Counted from the first letter of the stretch, positions 25,834 to 34,831 are shown. The stretch: 64,000 nt of DNA from Sulfuriroseicoccus oceanibius (GCF_010681825.2 NZ_CP066776.1:3410001-3474000); one strand, 5' to 3'. Translations and numbers: made by a program. Notes: generated by a model from the sequence alone, not told the origin.

Positions 25834-26034
25834 TACCATTTGAACGGTCAAATTGGCGGAATGGCGAAGAGCTTTTTCGAGTGAGGCAAGACGCGAACCG
25901 CGATGCTAGCGGGCTACCTGAGCGGTGAGCAACACAGCATCACTCAAAAAGATCCCGCCAAGATCACTTTCGCAATCTCTGATCCTACTCACTCGATCCC
26001 CATCGGTTCCGACAAGGTGACCGTTTAAATGGTA
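25834..26034. mobile_element. Small inverted-repeat element, copy 3 (201 bp), abutting the alr stop codon
   Basis: The left end TACCATTTGAACGGTCA (25834-25850) and the right end TGACCGTTTAAATGGTA (26018-26034) are inverted repeats with one mismatch. TTA lies directly on both sides (25831-25833 and 26035-26037), and the right TTA is the TAA stop of alr. The interior is the inverse of copy 1 with scattered changes and contains no gene. Since the RelE-like/acc operon starts about 50-95 bp from the left end, the element may also carry or displace its promoter. Confidence 0.88.
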
Positions 26035-27189
26035 TTACACCACAATCCGGCCCAGACGAGGCGACCCGAAGCGACACAGAATCTCCCACGAAATCGTCCC
26101 GGCCCGCTCTGCCAACTCGGAGGCGGTGATCTCGTCACCTCCCGCACCGCCACCCAGCACAATAGCCACATCCCCGCGCTGCGGCCGCTCGGGCAGCTCA
26201 CTCACATCCACCATGATCTGGTCCATCGTCACCCGCCCCAACAACGGACAACGCCGACCATTCACCAAAACCTCCGCCCCGCTCTCGGACAAATGGCGGA
26301 AATACCCGTCGCCATATCCGATCGCAATCGTAGCCACCGTCGTCACCGGCTCGCGCTCGGTCACAAACCGCCGCCCATAACTCACCCCGCTCCCAGGCGC
26401 CAAATCACGGACCAAGGTCACCCGCGCTTTCACATGTAGAGCCGGGCGCAAAGTCACGTCAGCATCCACAGGAGCCACCCCGTACAACAACAAACCCGCA
26501 CGCACTGTAGTCGCATGGCGGCTCGCACAGGTCAACAAGCCCGCACTATTGGCCAAATGCACCATCGGAGGCAATCCATGCTCATCCGCCAGAGCATCCA
26601 AAAACGCATCAAAGCGCGCGGTCTGGTCACGGGTAAAATCATCGTCGTCGTCAGCGGACGGGTAATGCGTCATCAGTCCATCCAGCCGCAGCCCGGCACA
26701 TTCCTCGCGGACGAACCGGATCAATTCACCCGCCACGTCAAGCACCGCCCCTTCGCGTCCCATTCCGGTATCGACCGCAACATGCACGCCCATTTCCTCA
26801 CCGGGGCGCTGGCATTCCATCTGCTCTTGATAATCCCGCGCCTCACTGACACACGAGATCACGGGAATCCAACCATTGGCAACCACCTCCGGAATATCGC
26901 CCACCGGCACCGGCCCGAGCATCAACACATCAGACGTCGCGCCCACCTCGCGGATACGCGTGGCTTCGGAAACACAAGCCACTCCAAACAAATCCACCTC
27001 AGGGTCCAGCGCCGCCGCCACCGCGCCGAGCCCGTGCCCATACGCATCCGCTTTCACCACCGCCATCAACTGCATCGGCCGTCCTGCCACCGCTGATGAC
27101 AATCCCCGCACGGCGCGGGCATTCTCCACCACGGCGGACGGATCGGTCTCGACCCAGGCGCGGTTCATCGAAAGTGGGTGGTCAGGCAT
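26035..27189 (-). CDS. alr: Alanine racemase
   Basis: 384 residues from the ATG at 27189; a start at 27168 (MNRAWVETD) is equally plausible. It interconverts L- and D-alanine for peptidoglycan. The PLP-binding Lys 46 is in AVVKADAYGHG, and the second catalytic residue, Tyr, is in GSGVSYGRRFV. MTHYPSADDDDDF, LANSAGLL, VRAGLLLYGVAP and RVTMDQIMVDV follow the family order, and the C-terminal beta domain is complete. The stop codon is shared with the flanking TTA of the inserted element. Confidence 0.95.
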   Translation of the reverse strand: MPDHPLSMNRAWVETDPSAVVENARAVRGLSSAVAGRPMQLMAVVKADAYGHGLGAVAAALDPEVDLFGVACVSEATRIREVGATSDVLMLGPVPVGDIPEVVANGWIPVISCVSEARDYQEQMECQRPGEEMGVHVAVDTGMGREGAVLDVAGELIRFVREECAGLRLDGLMTHYPSADDDDDFTRDQTARFDAFLDALADEHGLPPMVHLANSAGLLTCASRHATTVRAGLLLYGVAPVDADVTLRPALHVKARVTLVRDLAPGSGVSYGRRFVTEREPVTTVATIAIGYGDGYFRHLSESGAEVLVNGRRCPLLGRVTMDQIMVDVSELPERPQRGDVAIVLGGGAGGDEITASELAERAGTISWEILCRFGSPRLGRIVV

Positions 27190-27341
27190 CGGCGTGAAAT
27201 TCTGGCGGCTCGCGAAGTTCCACATTCGTTGCCACAGCCCCACCGGAGCAAGCAAGATCTATCCTTAAATCGTCTCTTGTTCCCAGTTCACGGTGAGTTC
27301 CGGCTTGCTCACCCCACCCCAGCTCGTCATAACAACGCACC

Positions 27342-27836
27342 ATGCTCACCAAACACATTCTCACCACCGCCGCGGCACTGACGATACTCGTCCCATCAGC
27401 CCTCGCCAACGATGCCCCGACTTCATCGCCAATCACTCCAGTCACCACGATCGAAGTCAGCGACGGCACCACGTTGATCGAAGTCACCAACAACGAGGCC
27501 CGCGTGGAAAACAACATCATCCGCGAGTTCGCTATCGGAAAGAACATCACCGTCGCCTACAAAAACACCACCGAGAAGACCGTCTTCCCCAAGTACACGC
27601 TCAAAGCCTACAACCGCTACGGCCTGCTCCTCGGTGAGAAATCCGTTGGCGGCGGCTTGATCTTCAGTTCCGGCCCCTCTTTGGATCCCGGCGCACTCGG
27701 CGGCGATACCATTTATTTTGACTGGATCGATCTTGAGGCCATCTTTTCCAACTCCAGTCTCGAACTGCCCGCGGACTTCTCACAGATCAAATGGCTCGCC
27801 ATTTCCGACAGCAACACCGCCATTCCCGCGAAATGA
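27342..27836 (+). CDS. Exported protein of unknown function, first gene of the HerA-like operon
   Basis: 164 residues. A signal peptide (MLTKHILTTAAALTILVPSA, cleaved near ALA-ND) is followed by a strand-rich domain: TTLIEVTNNEARVENNIIRE, ITVAYKNTTEKTVFPKYTLK, YGLLLGEKSVGGG and a final ITWLAISD-like strand. This could be an immunoglobulin-like or FxLYD-type domain, for which KNTTEKTVFPKYTLKAYNRY is a fair match; this is inference. The stop overlaps the start of the lipoprotein gene as ATGA. Confidence 0.75.
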   Translation: MLTKHILTTAAALTILVPSALANDAPTSSPITPVTTIEVSDGTTLIEVTNNEARVENNIIREFAIGKNITVAYKNTTEKTVFPKYTLKAYNRYGLLLGEKSVGGGLIFSSGPSLDPGALGGDTIYFDWIDLEAIFSNSSLELPADFSQIKWLAISDSNTAIPAK

Positions 27837-28249
27837 AGCGCATCTGGAAGGCCGCACTCGGGCTTCTCGCCATCACCACGTTTTGCGCATGCCAGACGTC
27901 CGGCACCACATCCCGTGGTCCGGGCATGCTGATGGATTATTACCCGCAGGTCGCGTTCGTGGGGGGAACCGATAGCTTCTCAACCAAAGCCGAGCCGCTG
28001 AAACTCGGCCTCATCTACGAGGTCGACCGTGGGTTCGTCGATCGCATCGATATCAAGATCGATGAAGAATATTTCGCCCGCTCATACATCGTCGAGCGTA
28101 CGAACAAAGGGAAGTTTTTGCTAACAGTGGACATCAGCCACCTTGAGGCAGGCGAGCATTCGTTACGGGTAATCGCCCACCAAGGCGCACGACTACCACG
28201 TCCGGTGTCCGGCCGCACTGCAAAGCTCCCCTTTGTAGTGATCCGCTAA
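27833..28249 (+). CDS. Putative lipoprotein, second gene of the HerA-like operon
   Basis: 138 residues from the ATG at 27833, which overlaps the previous stop by 4 bases. The N-terminus KRIWKAALGLLAITTFCACQ is a lipoprotein-type signal, with the modified Cys probably that of FCAC. The mature part is a single domain of beta character (LKLGLIYEVDRGFVDRIDIK, FARSYIVERTNKGKFLLTVD, SHLEAGEHSLRVIAHQGA). Its ending recalls an Ig-like domain. No family is named with confidence. The next gene starts 12 bp downstream. Confidence 0.72.
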   Translation: MKRIWKAALGLLAITTFCACQTSGTTSRGPGMLMDYYPQVAFVGGTDSFSTKAEPLKLGLIYEVDRGFVDRIDIKIDEEYFARSYIVERTNKGKFLLTVDISHLEAGEHSLRVIAHQGARLPRPVSGRTAKLPFVVIR

Positions 28250-28261
28250 CACCCCCACCCC

Positions 28262-30634
28262 ATGGAATACGAAAAGCTCGGCTCGTTCTACCTCGGACGC
28301 GAAATCGATCCGGAAACCAAATCCCAGACCGACGACCTCGTTCTCTACGATTCGCGCGACCTCGTAACCCACGGCGTGGTTCTGGGCATGACCGGATCGG
28401 GCAAAACCGGCCTCTGCATCAGCTTGCTGGAAGAGGCCGCGATGGACGGCATCCCCGCCATCGTCATCGACCCCAAAGGCGACATCGCCAACCTGATGCT
28501 CACCTTTCCTGAACTCAGCGCCGATGAGTTCAAACCATGGGTCAACCCAGACACCGCCCGCCGCAAGGGCGTCAGCGTGGACCAGTTCGCCGCCGACCAG
28601 GCCGAGCTGTGGAAGTCCGGCCTCGCCCAGTGGGGGCAGACCGGCGAGCGCATCCGCAAAATGCGTGACCAGGTGGAGACCACCATCTTCACCCCCGGTA
28701 GCACGGCGGGCATTCCGGTTTCCATCCTCGGCTCACTCGCCGCCCCGGACGCCGCGCTCATCGACGACCGAGAAGCTTTCGCTGATCTGATCGAATCCGC
28801 AGTCACCGGCATCCTGACCATGGCAGGAGTCGACGCCGACCCGGTGCAGAGCCGCGAACACATCCTGCTCGCGTCCATTCTCCAACACTACTGGACCCAG
28901 GGAGAAAACCTCGACCTGCCACGGTTCATCCAGGCCATCCAATCTCCGCCGATCCAGCGCATCGGCGCTCTCGACCTCGATCAGTTCTTCCCCGAAGACA
29001 AACGATTCGACCTCGGCATCCGCATCAACAACCTGATCGCATCCCCCGGATTCAGCCAATGGCTCAATGGCTTCCCCCTCGATATCGACCGATTGCTCTA
29101 TAGTCCGGAAGGCAAACCGCGCATCTCTATCATCTCGATCGCCCACCTCAGCGACTCGGAGCGCATGTTCGTCGTCTCGATGGTGCTCAACCGCATGGTC
29201 GAATGGATGCGCCGCCAGTCCGGCACCACCAGCCTGCGCGCGCTGGTCTACATGGATGAAATTTTCGGCTTCCTGCCACCGACCGCCAACCCACCGTCGA
29301 AAAAGCCGCTGATGACGCTGCTCAAACAAGCACGTGCCTACGGTGTCGGCACCTTGCTCGCCACGCAGAACCCAGTCGATCTCGACTACAAGGCATTGTC
29401 GAATATTGGCACATGGTTCCTGGGAAGGCTCCAAACCGAGCGCGACCAGGCCCGCGTCATGAGCGGACTCGAAGGCGCTGCCTCCAGTCAGGGAGGACAA
29501 TTCGACCGCAAGGAAATCGAGCAAATGCTCGCATCTCTCAATGGTCGCGAGTTCCTTCTCCACAATGTCCACGCGGGCAGTGACCGGGTCTTCCACACCC
29601 GCTGGGCCATGTCCTACTTGGCAGGCCCGCTTTCCCGCCCGCAGATCGAAACGCTCACCGATCCGATACGCGACCGCTTCCGATTCGCCCACCAAGCCCC
29701 TCAGCACAGCAACGCACCGGGCAAAACGAAGTCATCGGCGGTGAAACCGCGCACCAACGCCAAAATCGATGAGTATTTCCTCCCCCCTCTCGTCGATGGT
29801 GCGGACGACCTTAGCTTCCACCCTTACCTGCTGCGCCAGGCCACCGTGCGCTTTATCGATCCGTCCTCCAGCGAGCCAGTGGAACGCTCGTTCAGTGAGT
29901 TGATTCCGCTGGTGAAATCCATCGCAGTCACCGACGAAGATCACCTTGAACCCTTCGACGCCAACGACCGGTTAACCTCCGTCCCTACCGAGGGCATTCC
30001 TTTCGAACCTCTGCCCACCGTCGCCTCCGAGAGCCCATTCTTCACCAGCGGTGCCCGCAAATGGAAGGACACGCTCTACCGGAATGAGAGGCTCGATGTG
30101 CCCCATTGCCCGGCGCTCGACCTCGAGGCCACCATCGGAGAGTCCCCTGCCCAGTTCCAAATGCGCATCGCCCAAAAGGCGCGGGAGCTTCGCGATGAAA
30201 CCAAAGACGACCTGCGCCGGAAGTACTCCCGCAAGCTGGAAACATTGGAAGACCGGCTGCGCCGCGCGGAACAAGCCGTCGAACGCGAAGCAGAACAGGC
30301 CGCAGAAGCCAAGCGCTCGACCTTGATCGAAGTCGGTATGTCTGTACTTGGTGCCCTTTTCGGCGGGCGTCGGATCACCACGTCACGCCTCGGCACCGCA
30401 GGCCGCAAGGTCTCCCGTTCCTACCAACAACACACCGACATCGCCCGCGCCGAGGAAAACCTCGAGGACGCCCAACAAGACCTCGAAGCCATGGAGCGGG
30501 AACTCGAGGACGAACTCGCCGCCATCGACGATCGTCTCTCACCAGCCAACCTCGCCATCGAAACCCAACAGGTGAAGCCGCTGAAAAAGAACATCGATGT
30601 CACTAGCTACGCCCTCGTCTGGCGCGCTGAGTGA
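28262..30634 (+). CDS. HerA/DUF87-type AAA ATPase with C-terminal coiled coil
   Basis: 790 residues. The Walker A motif GMTGSGKTG (residues 42-50) is near the N-terminus, IVIDPKGDIANL follows, and Walker B is LVYMDEIFGFLPP. LKQARAYGVGTLLATQNPVD is the sensor/Q motif, so the FtsK/HerA-like ATPase core is complete. The region beyond ~500 is unassigned, and residues ~640-760 contain long charged coiled-coil helices (ETLEDRLRRAEQAVEREAEQ and a later DLEAMERELEDELAAID). HerA-like enzymes pump DNA or process ends in complexes, often with NurA, or act in antiphage systems. Here no nuclease is adjacent; the partners are an exported protein and a lipoprotein, which is unusual. No membrane helix is evident. 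Confidence 0.85.
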   Translation: MEYEKLGSFYLGREIDPETKSQTDDLVLYDSRDLVTHGVVLGMTGSGKTGLCISLLEEAAMDGIPAIVIDPKGDIANLMLTFPELSADEFKPWVNPDTARRKGVSVDQFAADQAELWKSGLAQWGQTGERIRKMRDQVETTIFTPGSTAGIPVSILGSLAAPDAALIDDREAFADLIESAVTGILTMAGVDADPVQSREHILLASILQHYWTQGENLDLPRFIQAIQSPPIQRIGALDLDQFFPEDKRFDLGIRINNLIASPGFSQWLNGFPLDIDRLLYSPEGKPRISIISIAHLSDSERMFVVSMVLNRMVEWMRRQSGTTSLRALVYMDEIFGFLPPTANPPSKKPLMTLLKQARAYGVGTLLATQNPVDLDYKALSNIGTWFLGRLQTERDQARVMSGLEGAASSQGGQFDRKEIEQMLASLNGREFLLHNVHAGSDRVFHTRWAMSYLAGPLSRPQIETLTDPIRDRFRFAHQAPQHSNAPGKTKSSAVKPRTNAKIDEYFLPPLVDGADDLSFHPYLLRQATVRFIDPSSSEPVERSFSELIPLVKSIAVTDEDHLEPFDANDRLTSVPTEGIPFEPLPTVASESPFFTSGARKWKDTLYRNERLDVPHCPALDLEATIGESPAQFQMRIAQKARELRDETKDDLRRKYSRKLETLEDRLRRAEQAVEREAEQAAEAKRSTLIEVGMSVLGALFGGRRITTSRLGTAGRKVSRSYQQHTDIARAEENLEDAQQDLEAMERELEDELAAIDDRLSPANLAIETQQVKPLKKNIDVTSYALVWRAE

Positions 30635-30762
30635 AGATGGGTGCCATTTGAGCCAGCTGTTTTTGTTTTCCACCGAAGACAAGAACGGCGTCCCTTCCTC
30701 GCTTCGCCCCCAATAACGGAGGGCGCTGGTGGATCGACATTCCTGTCGACATCCAAAAAACC

Positions 30763-30780
30763 GGAGCGCAGGGACCACTC
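30763..30780. repeat. Isolated copy of the tandem-array end phrase
   Basis: GGAGCGCAGGGACCACTC differs by one base from the phrase that closes each full unit of the array at 1277-2121. It lies directly beside the stop codon of the permease gene. Confidence 0.55.
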
Positions 30781-30781
30781 G

Positions 30782-31993
30782 TCACGCCCCCAGCGTATTC
30801 ATGGCGTACGCGATTAACAACACCTGAGGCACCGTCAGCAAGGGCAGGAACAACGAGATCTTCCACGACTTGGTGGTCTCACGCAGCACCATGATTTCGG
30901 TGTAATCGGTTGCGGCCCCTGCCATCAAAAACGTAAACGCGTTACCCGGCGCTCCCGCGCGGTTGAACAAATCCGCGGCAATCGGAGTAGAGCCCTCGGA
31001 GCACACCTCGATCACCGTCGCCGCCACCAGCGTCAGCGCCAACCCGACCACACTCGGACCAAAGTACTGGCCGAAAAACTCCTGCGGCACGAACACACGG
31101 ATCAATGCGGCGAGGATGGTCCCGAACAACAACCAGCGCACGATCATCCCCGATTGTTTCACTCCTTGCACCAACACACGGCCAAGGCGCCCCGGCGTCC
31201 ACTTGGTTCGCTTGATCGCGGCCTTCGCCTCCGGCCAGAACTTGAACCCAGCCGGCAGATCGATCCGGTTCGGGTTCTCCGGCAATACGCCTTTGCCCAC
31301 CAGTCGCTCAAACATCCACCCCGCCGACAGCGCAATCACTCCCGAACACACGATAAAAACCAAGGTCCAAGGCAACCCGATCAGCGCGATCAAAATCAAC
31401 GTCAGCGACAACGAGTTCCACGGGCTCGCGATCAAAAACGCCATCGTCTGCCCAAGTGTCGCACCCCGACGGTAAAGCGTCATCCCCACCAGCAGGATCC
31501 CGTGGTTACAGAGATCCAGCAACAATCCAGCGAACGTGGCGCGCAACAATCCGCGGAACCCATTTCCTTTCCCCAGCAAGCTGATGATGAACTCACGCGG
31601 CACGTCATGCAACACACCCACCGCGACCATCCCCAGTGCCAGCCCCCACCACATCTCCTTCAACAGCATCGCAATACTGTGACTGAACTGCGCCAGCTTC
31701 GTCCCGGCTTCCGCCAATCCGAAAACCGTAACTACCACCGCCGCCAGACAAACCAGCAGCGATCCCCACATCAACCAATCGAACTTCTTCTTTCCGCCAC
31801 CACCACAGCACGACGCCTCACGCTTACCCGGTTGATCAGCCTTCGCAGGCGTCCCGCCGACCGAGAAATCAACCTCCTTGCCCCCTCCTCCACAACACGA
31901 ACCACCAGCCGCCTTCTTCTTCGGCGTGGACGGCTTCGGCGCGAGATCAAAGTTCAGATCGTCGCTAAACACAGGGCGGTTTTTCTTTTCCAT
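30782..31993 (-). CDS. SO_0444-type permease with two N-terminal SCCGGGGK motifs
   Basis: 403 residues. Residues 1-~72 are cytoplasmic, with two SCCGGGGK motifs (Cys pairs at 33-34 and 62-63), likely metal-binding. About eight to ten helices follow. MWWGLALGMVAVGVLHDVPRE, LDLCNHGILLVGMTLYRRGA, ASPWNSLSLTLIL and a late STPIAADLFNRAGAPGNAF with FLMAGAATDYTEIMVLRE are the family pattern of the DUF318/permease group, which includes arsenic and copper/zinc exporters. Metal efflux is the likely job; the metal is unknown. It is monocistronic, convergent with the HerA-like gene. Confidence 0.82.
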   Translation of the reverse strand: MEKKNRPVFSDDLNFDLAPKPSTPKKKAAGGSCCGGGGKEVDFSVGGTPAKADQPGKREASCCGGGGKKKFDWLMWGSLLVCLAAVVVTVFGLAEAGTKLAQFSHSIAMLLKEMWWGLALGMVAVGVLHDVPREFIISLLGKGNGFRGLLRATFAGLLLDLCNHGILLVGMTLYRRGATLGQTMAFLIASPWNSLSLTLILIALIGLPWTLVFIVCSGVIALSAGWMFERLVGKGVLPENPNRIDLPAGFKFWPEAKAAIKRTKWTPGRLGRVLVQGVKQSGMIVRWLLFGTILAALIRVFVPQEFFGQYFGPSVVGLALTLVAATVIEVCSEGSTPIAADLFNRAGAPGNAFTFLMAGAATDYTEIMVLRETTKSWKISLFLPLLTVPQVLLIAYAMNTLGA

Positions 31994-32163
31994 AACTCAG
32001 GCAACTCGGGGAATCCTTCCACCATAGCAGACAGCGCAACTCCAGCGGCACCGGCAGGTCCCTGTGTTGGAGTTTTCCACATAGGACTGAGAGTCCACTA
32101 AGACTTATGGCGCCACCAGCTCTCCTTCGCACACTGAGGAGCTAAAAACTGAACACTAGCAAA

Positions 32164-32478
32164 CTAGCACTCTTCTTTGAGATAGACCCACGTAGCGCCC
32201 CAGCCTCCGGAGCCTCCGCCCGCCAGGTGAAACTCCCGCACCTCCGGCAGCTTCTCGAGCAAGCGGTGCACACCCTCGCGCAACGTCCCAGTCCCCTTGC
32301 CGTGGATCACGCGGACCGTTAAGATCCCACGCGCGCGGCACTCATCAAAGTAGGCCGGCAACAACTCCCCGATCTCAGACGGGCGGAACGTGTGCAAATC
32401 CAGCTCGTTGGTGATCGGAATCTCCACCTCATCGGGAATCTCCTGCCCGTCGTCTGTGCCATTTGTGTCGCAATCCAT
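32164..32478 (-). CDS. Small Smr-domain protein
   Basis: 104 residues, consisting almost only of an Smr domain. ELDLHTFRPSEI is motif LDLH, VRVIHGKGTGTLREGVHRLL is the HGxGxG core, and GGWGATWVYL closes it. Smr domains bind or nick nucleic acids, as in the C-terminus of MutS2 and in small stand-alone proteins. The leading ~25 residues are acidic. It is divergent from chrA with 44 bp between the starts. Confidence 0.9.
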   Translation of the reverse strand: MDCDTNGTDDGQEIPDEVEIPITNELDLHTFRPSEIGELLPAYFDECRARGILTVRVIHGKGTGTLREGVHRLLEKLPEVREFHLAGGGSGGWGATWVYLKEEC

Positions 32479-32522
32479 GGATTTTTACCGTAAGCAATCC
32501 CGCCGATGGTCGGCAAGCTGAC

Positions 32523-33839
32523 ATGAGCCAATCCGCCCCAACTCCTGACGCTCCCAAATTCTCCGACGCCCTGAAATTCTGGTGGAAACTCGGATGGATC
32601 AGCTTCGGCGGCCCCGCCGGACAAATCGCCATCATGCATCAGGAGATCGTCGACAAACGACGCTGGATGGATGACGACCACTTCCTCCACGCCCTCAACT
32701 TCTGCATGCTGCTGCCCGGCCCGGAAGCCATGCAGCTCGCCACCTACCTTGGATGGCGCCTTCACGGCGTGCGTGGAGGCATCGCTGCCGGAGCCCTTTT
32801 CGTCCTGCCATCCGCACTCCTTTTGCTCGGACTCTCGTGGCTCTACATGGCCGCAGGCGACGTCACCTGGGTGAAGGGCATCTTCGACGGACTCGAACCT
32901 GCCGTGATCGCCATCGTCCTGAGCGCGATGCTCAAGATCGGAGGCAAAACCCTGCGCACCCCGGCACTCTGGGCCATCGCCGCGCTCTCGTTTATCGGCA
33001 TCTTCTTCCTCAACATCTCGTTTGTTCTGATCATCGCCGGAGCTGCCGCCACAGGACTCATCGGCGCACGCTGGCTGCCTTCTCAGTTCCCCGCCAAACA
33101 AACACCACCCACAGATACCAGCGGCCAGTCTCTCTCAGCACACGCCCCGTTGCCCGACGTTCCAAAACCAACCCTCGGGCGCAATTTACGGGTCCTCACC
33201 AGCGGACTCTGCATCTGGCTCGTCCCATTGATCGCGATCGGCGCATGGCTCGGCTGGAACGGCACGCATTTCCAGGAGGGAATTTTCTTCAGTAAAGCCG
33301 CCCTGATCACATTCGGCGGTGCCTACGCGGTGCTGCCCTACGTTGCCCAACAAGCCGTCGACATTCACGGCTGGCTCGATCACGGCCAGATGATGGCGGG
33401 GCTCGGATTGGCGGAAACCACTCCCGGCCCGTTGATTATGGTGCTCCAGTTCGTCGGGTTCGCCGGAGGATGGCAACACCCGCCGGTGGGCATGTCGCCA
33501 TTGACATCCGGCACACTGGCGGCAGCGGTCACCAGTTGGACCACATTCCTCCCCTGCTTCATGTTCATCTTCCTCGGCGGACCCTACGTCGAATCGATGC
33601 GTAACAAACCTGCCATCGCTGCGGCACTGACCGCCATCACTGCAGCGGTCGTTGGCGTGATTCTCAATCTCGCCATCTGGTTCGCCCTCCATGCGCTGGA
33701 TCTAGCCAACGGAGGCATCAACGGGTTCGTCGCTATCGCCGCAACCCTCTCGTTCGCCGCCATGAAATGGCTCAAGCTCGACCTGCTCTGGGTCTTGGCC
33801 GCCTGCGCTCTGGCCGGGCTGGGTCTGCAACTGATCTGA
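32523..33839 (+). CDS. chrA: Chromate transporter, two-domain ChrA
   Basis: 438 residues from the ATG at 32523; an upstream extension has no family match. It is the long form with two homologous halves. The first half has WWKLGWISFGGPAGQIAIMH, FCMLLPGPEAMQLATYLGW and RLHGVRGGIAAG. The second half starts near residue 255 with FSKAALITFGGAYAVLPYVA and has GLAETTPGPLIMVLQFVGF. About ten helices are predicted. ChrA exports chromate from the cytoplasm, driven by the membrane potential. A linker (~190-225) between halves is polar. It is the first of a plus-strand series. Confidence 0.93.
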   Translation: MSQSAPTPDAPKFSDALKFWWKLGWISFGGPAGQIAIMHQEIVDKRRWMDDDHFLHALNFCMLLPGPEAMQLATYLGWRLHGVRGGIAAGALFVLPSALLLLGLSWLYMAAGDVTWVKGIFDGLEPAVIAIVLSAMLKIGGKTLRTPALWAIAALSFIGIFFLNISFVLIIAGAAATGLIGARWLPSQFPAKQTPPTDTSGQSLSAHAPLPDVPKPTLGRNLRVLTSGLCIWLVPLIAIGAWLGWNGTHFQEGIFFSKAALITFGGAYAVLPYVAQQAVDIHGWLDHGQMMAGLGLAETTPGPLIMVLQFVGFAGGWQHPPVGMSPLTSGTLAAAVTSWTTFLPCFMFIFLGGPYVESMRNKPAIAAALTAITAAVVGVILNLAIWFALHALDLANGGINGFVAIAATLSFAAMKWLKLDLLWVLAACALAGLGLQLI

Positions 33840-33954
33840 TGCCTGTTCTATTGTTCCTATGGGCCCCATGGGAGCAACTAGGTGCGCTCCGATACTTTCA
33901 TGGGACCTCCGAATTCCACTGGCATGATTTCACATGCTGGGGCACCCTTTCTCC

Positions 33955-34821
33955 ATGTTCGTCTGGAGTAAATTATCATCGCACCAATGGCGCGACGCCT
34001 GGGAGGAACGCTTCCACGGCGACGGCCAAACCAACGCCGTCATCACCGACATCAAAGGCAACAAATCCATCCGTGTCGAGGTTTACACCGAGACCAAGGA
34101 ACAGGCCGAAGCAATCCAAGAACAGTTCGGGGGATCTGTACGGGAACTCAAAATGGAGAACTGGGCAGCGATGACCCCGCCTCCGGGCAAACCGTTGTTC
34201 ATCCGCGACCAGTTCATCATCTCCAACGCGAGCGATGAAGCCAAAGTCGCGGAGCTCAAAGCAGCCAACCCGAAGAAGCACTTCATCCACATCCCACCAG
34301 AGCTCGCATTCGGCACCGGTGATCACCCGACCACCGCCACCTGCATGCGCCTGCTTTGCGACATCTCGAAAGAGTTCAAGCGCTCGGAGAATCCGGAATG
34401 GTCGATGCTCGATCTGGGAACCGGCACGGGATTGCTCGCCATCGCCGCCACCAAACTCGGTGCCCAGCCCGACCAGGTACTCGCCACAGACTTCGACCCT
34501 CTCGCACTCAAAGTCGCCAAGTCGAATGCCGAGCGCAATGAGACGCCGACGATCACATTCGAAGAAAGCGATGTCACCCAGTGGGAGCCACCCCGTCAGT
34601 TCCGAGTCGTGGCCGCCAACCTTTTCGCCAACGTGCTCATTGCCGGCATGCCCGCCATCCATAAGGCCATCGAACCTGACGGGCACCTGATCGTCTCGGG
34701 CATCCTCCACAGCAGCTGGCCAGACGTGGAAGAAGCGCTGCTCAAAGAGGGGCTCCTCATCAACGAACCGATCCGCCGCGGGAAATGGGTAACCGCCCAC
34801 TGCCGCAAGGCATCCGCCTGA
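33955..34821 (+). CDS. prmA: Ribosomal protein L11 methyltransferase-like protein
   Basis: 288 residues from the ATG at 33955 (MFVWSKLSSHQWRDAW). The SAM-binding motif I is LDLGTGTGLLAIAATKLGA, preceded by the PrmA signature IPPELAFGTGDHPTTATCMR. Motif II and later strands are VLATDFDPLALKVAKSNAE and RVVAANLFANVLIAGMP, where NLFANVL replaces the usual NILANPL. The small N-terminal domain would bind L11. It methylates L11 at several sites in the classical case. It is followed 10 bp downstream by the SprT-like gene. Confidence 0.9.
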   Translation: MFVWSKLSSHQWRDAWEERFHGDGQTNAVITDIKGNKSIRVEVYTETKEQAEAIQEQFGGSVRELKMENWAAMTPPPGKPLFIRDQFIISNASDEAKVAELKAANPKKHFIHIPPELAFGTGDHPTTATCMRLLCDISKEFKRSENPEWSMLDLGTGTGLLAIAATKLGAQPDQVLATDFDPLALKVAKSNAERNETPTITFEESDVTQWEPPRQFRVVAANLFANVLIAGMPAIHKAIEPDGHLIVSGILHSSWPDVEEALLKEGLLINEPIRRGKWVTAHCRKASA

Positions 34822-34831
34822 TTATCGCTCC

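Noticed and set aside
28733-29707. A 324-codon frame antisense to the HerA-like gene
   Set aside because: A shadow; no start context or domain, while the plus-strand gene has all ATPase motifs.
28262-30634. A complete antiphage system around the HerA-like ATPase
   Set aside because: No nuclease, sirtuin, methyltransferase or other effector is adjacent; partners are an exported protein and a lipoprotein.
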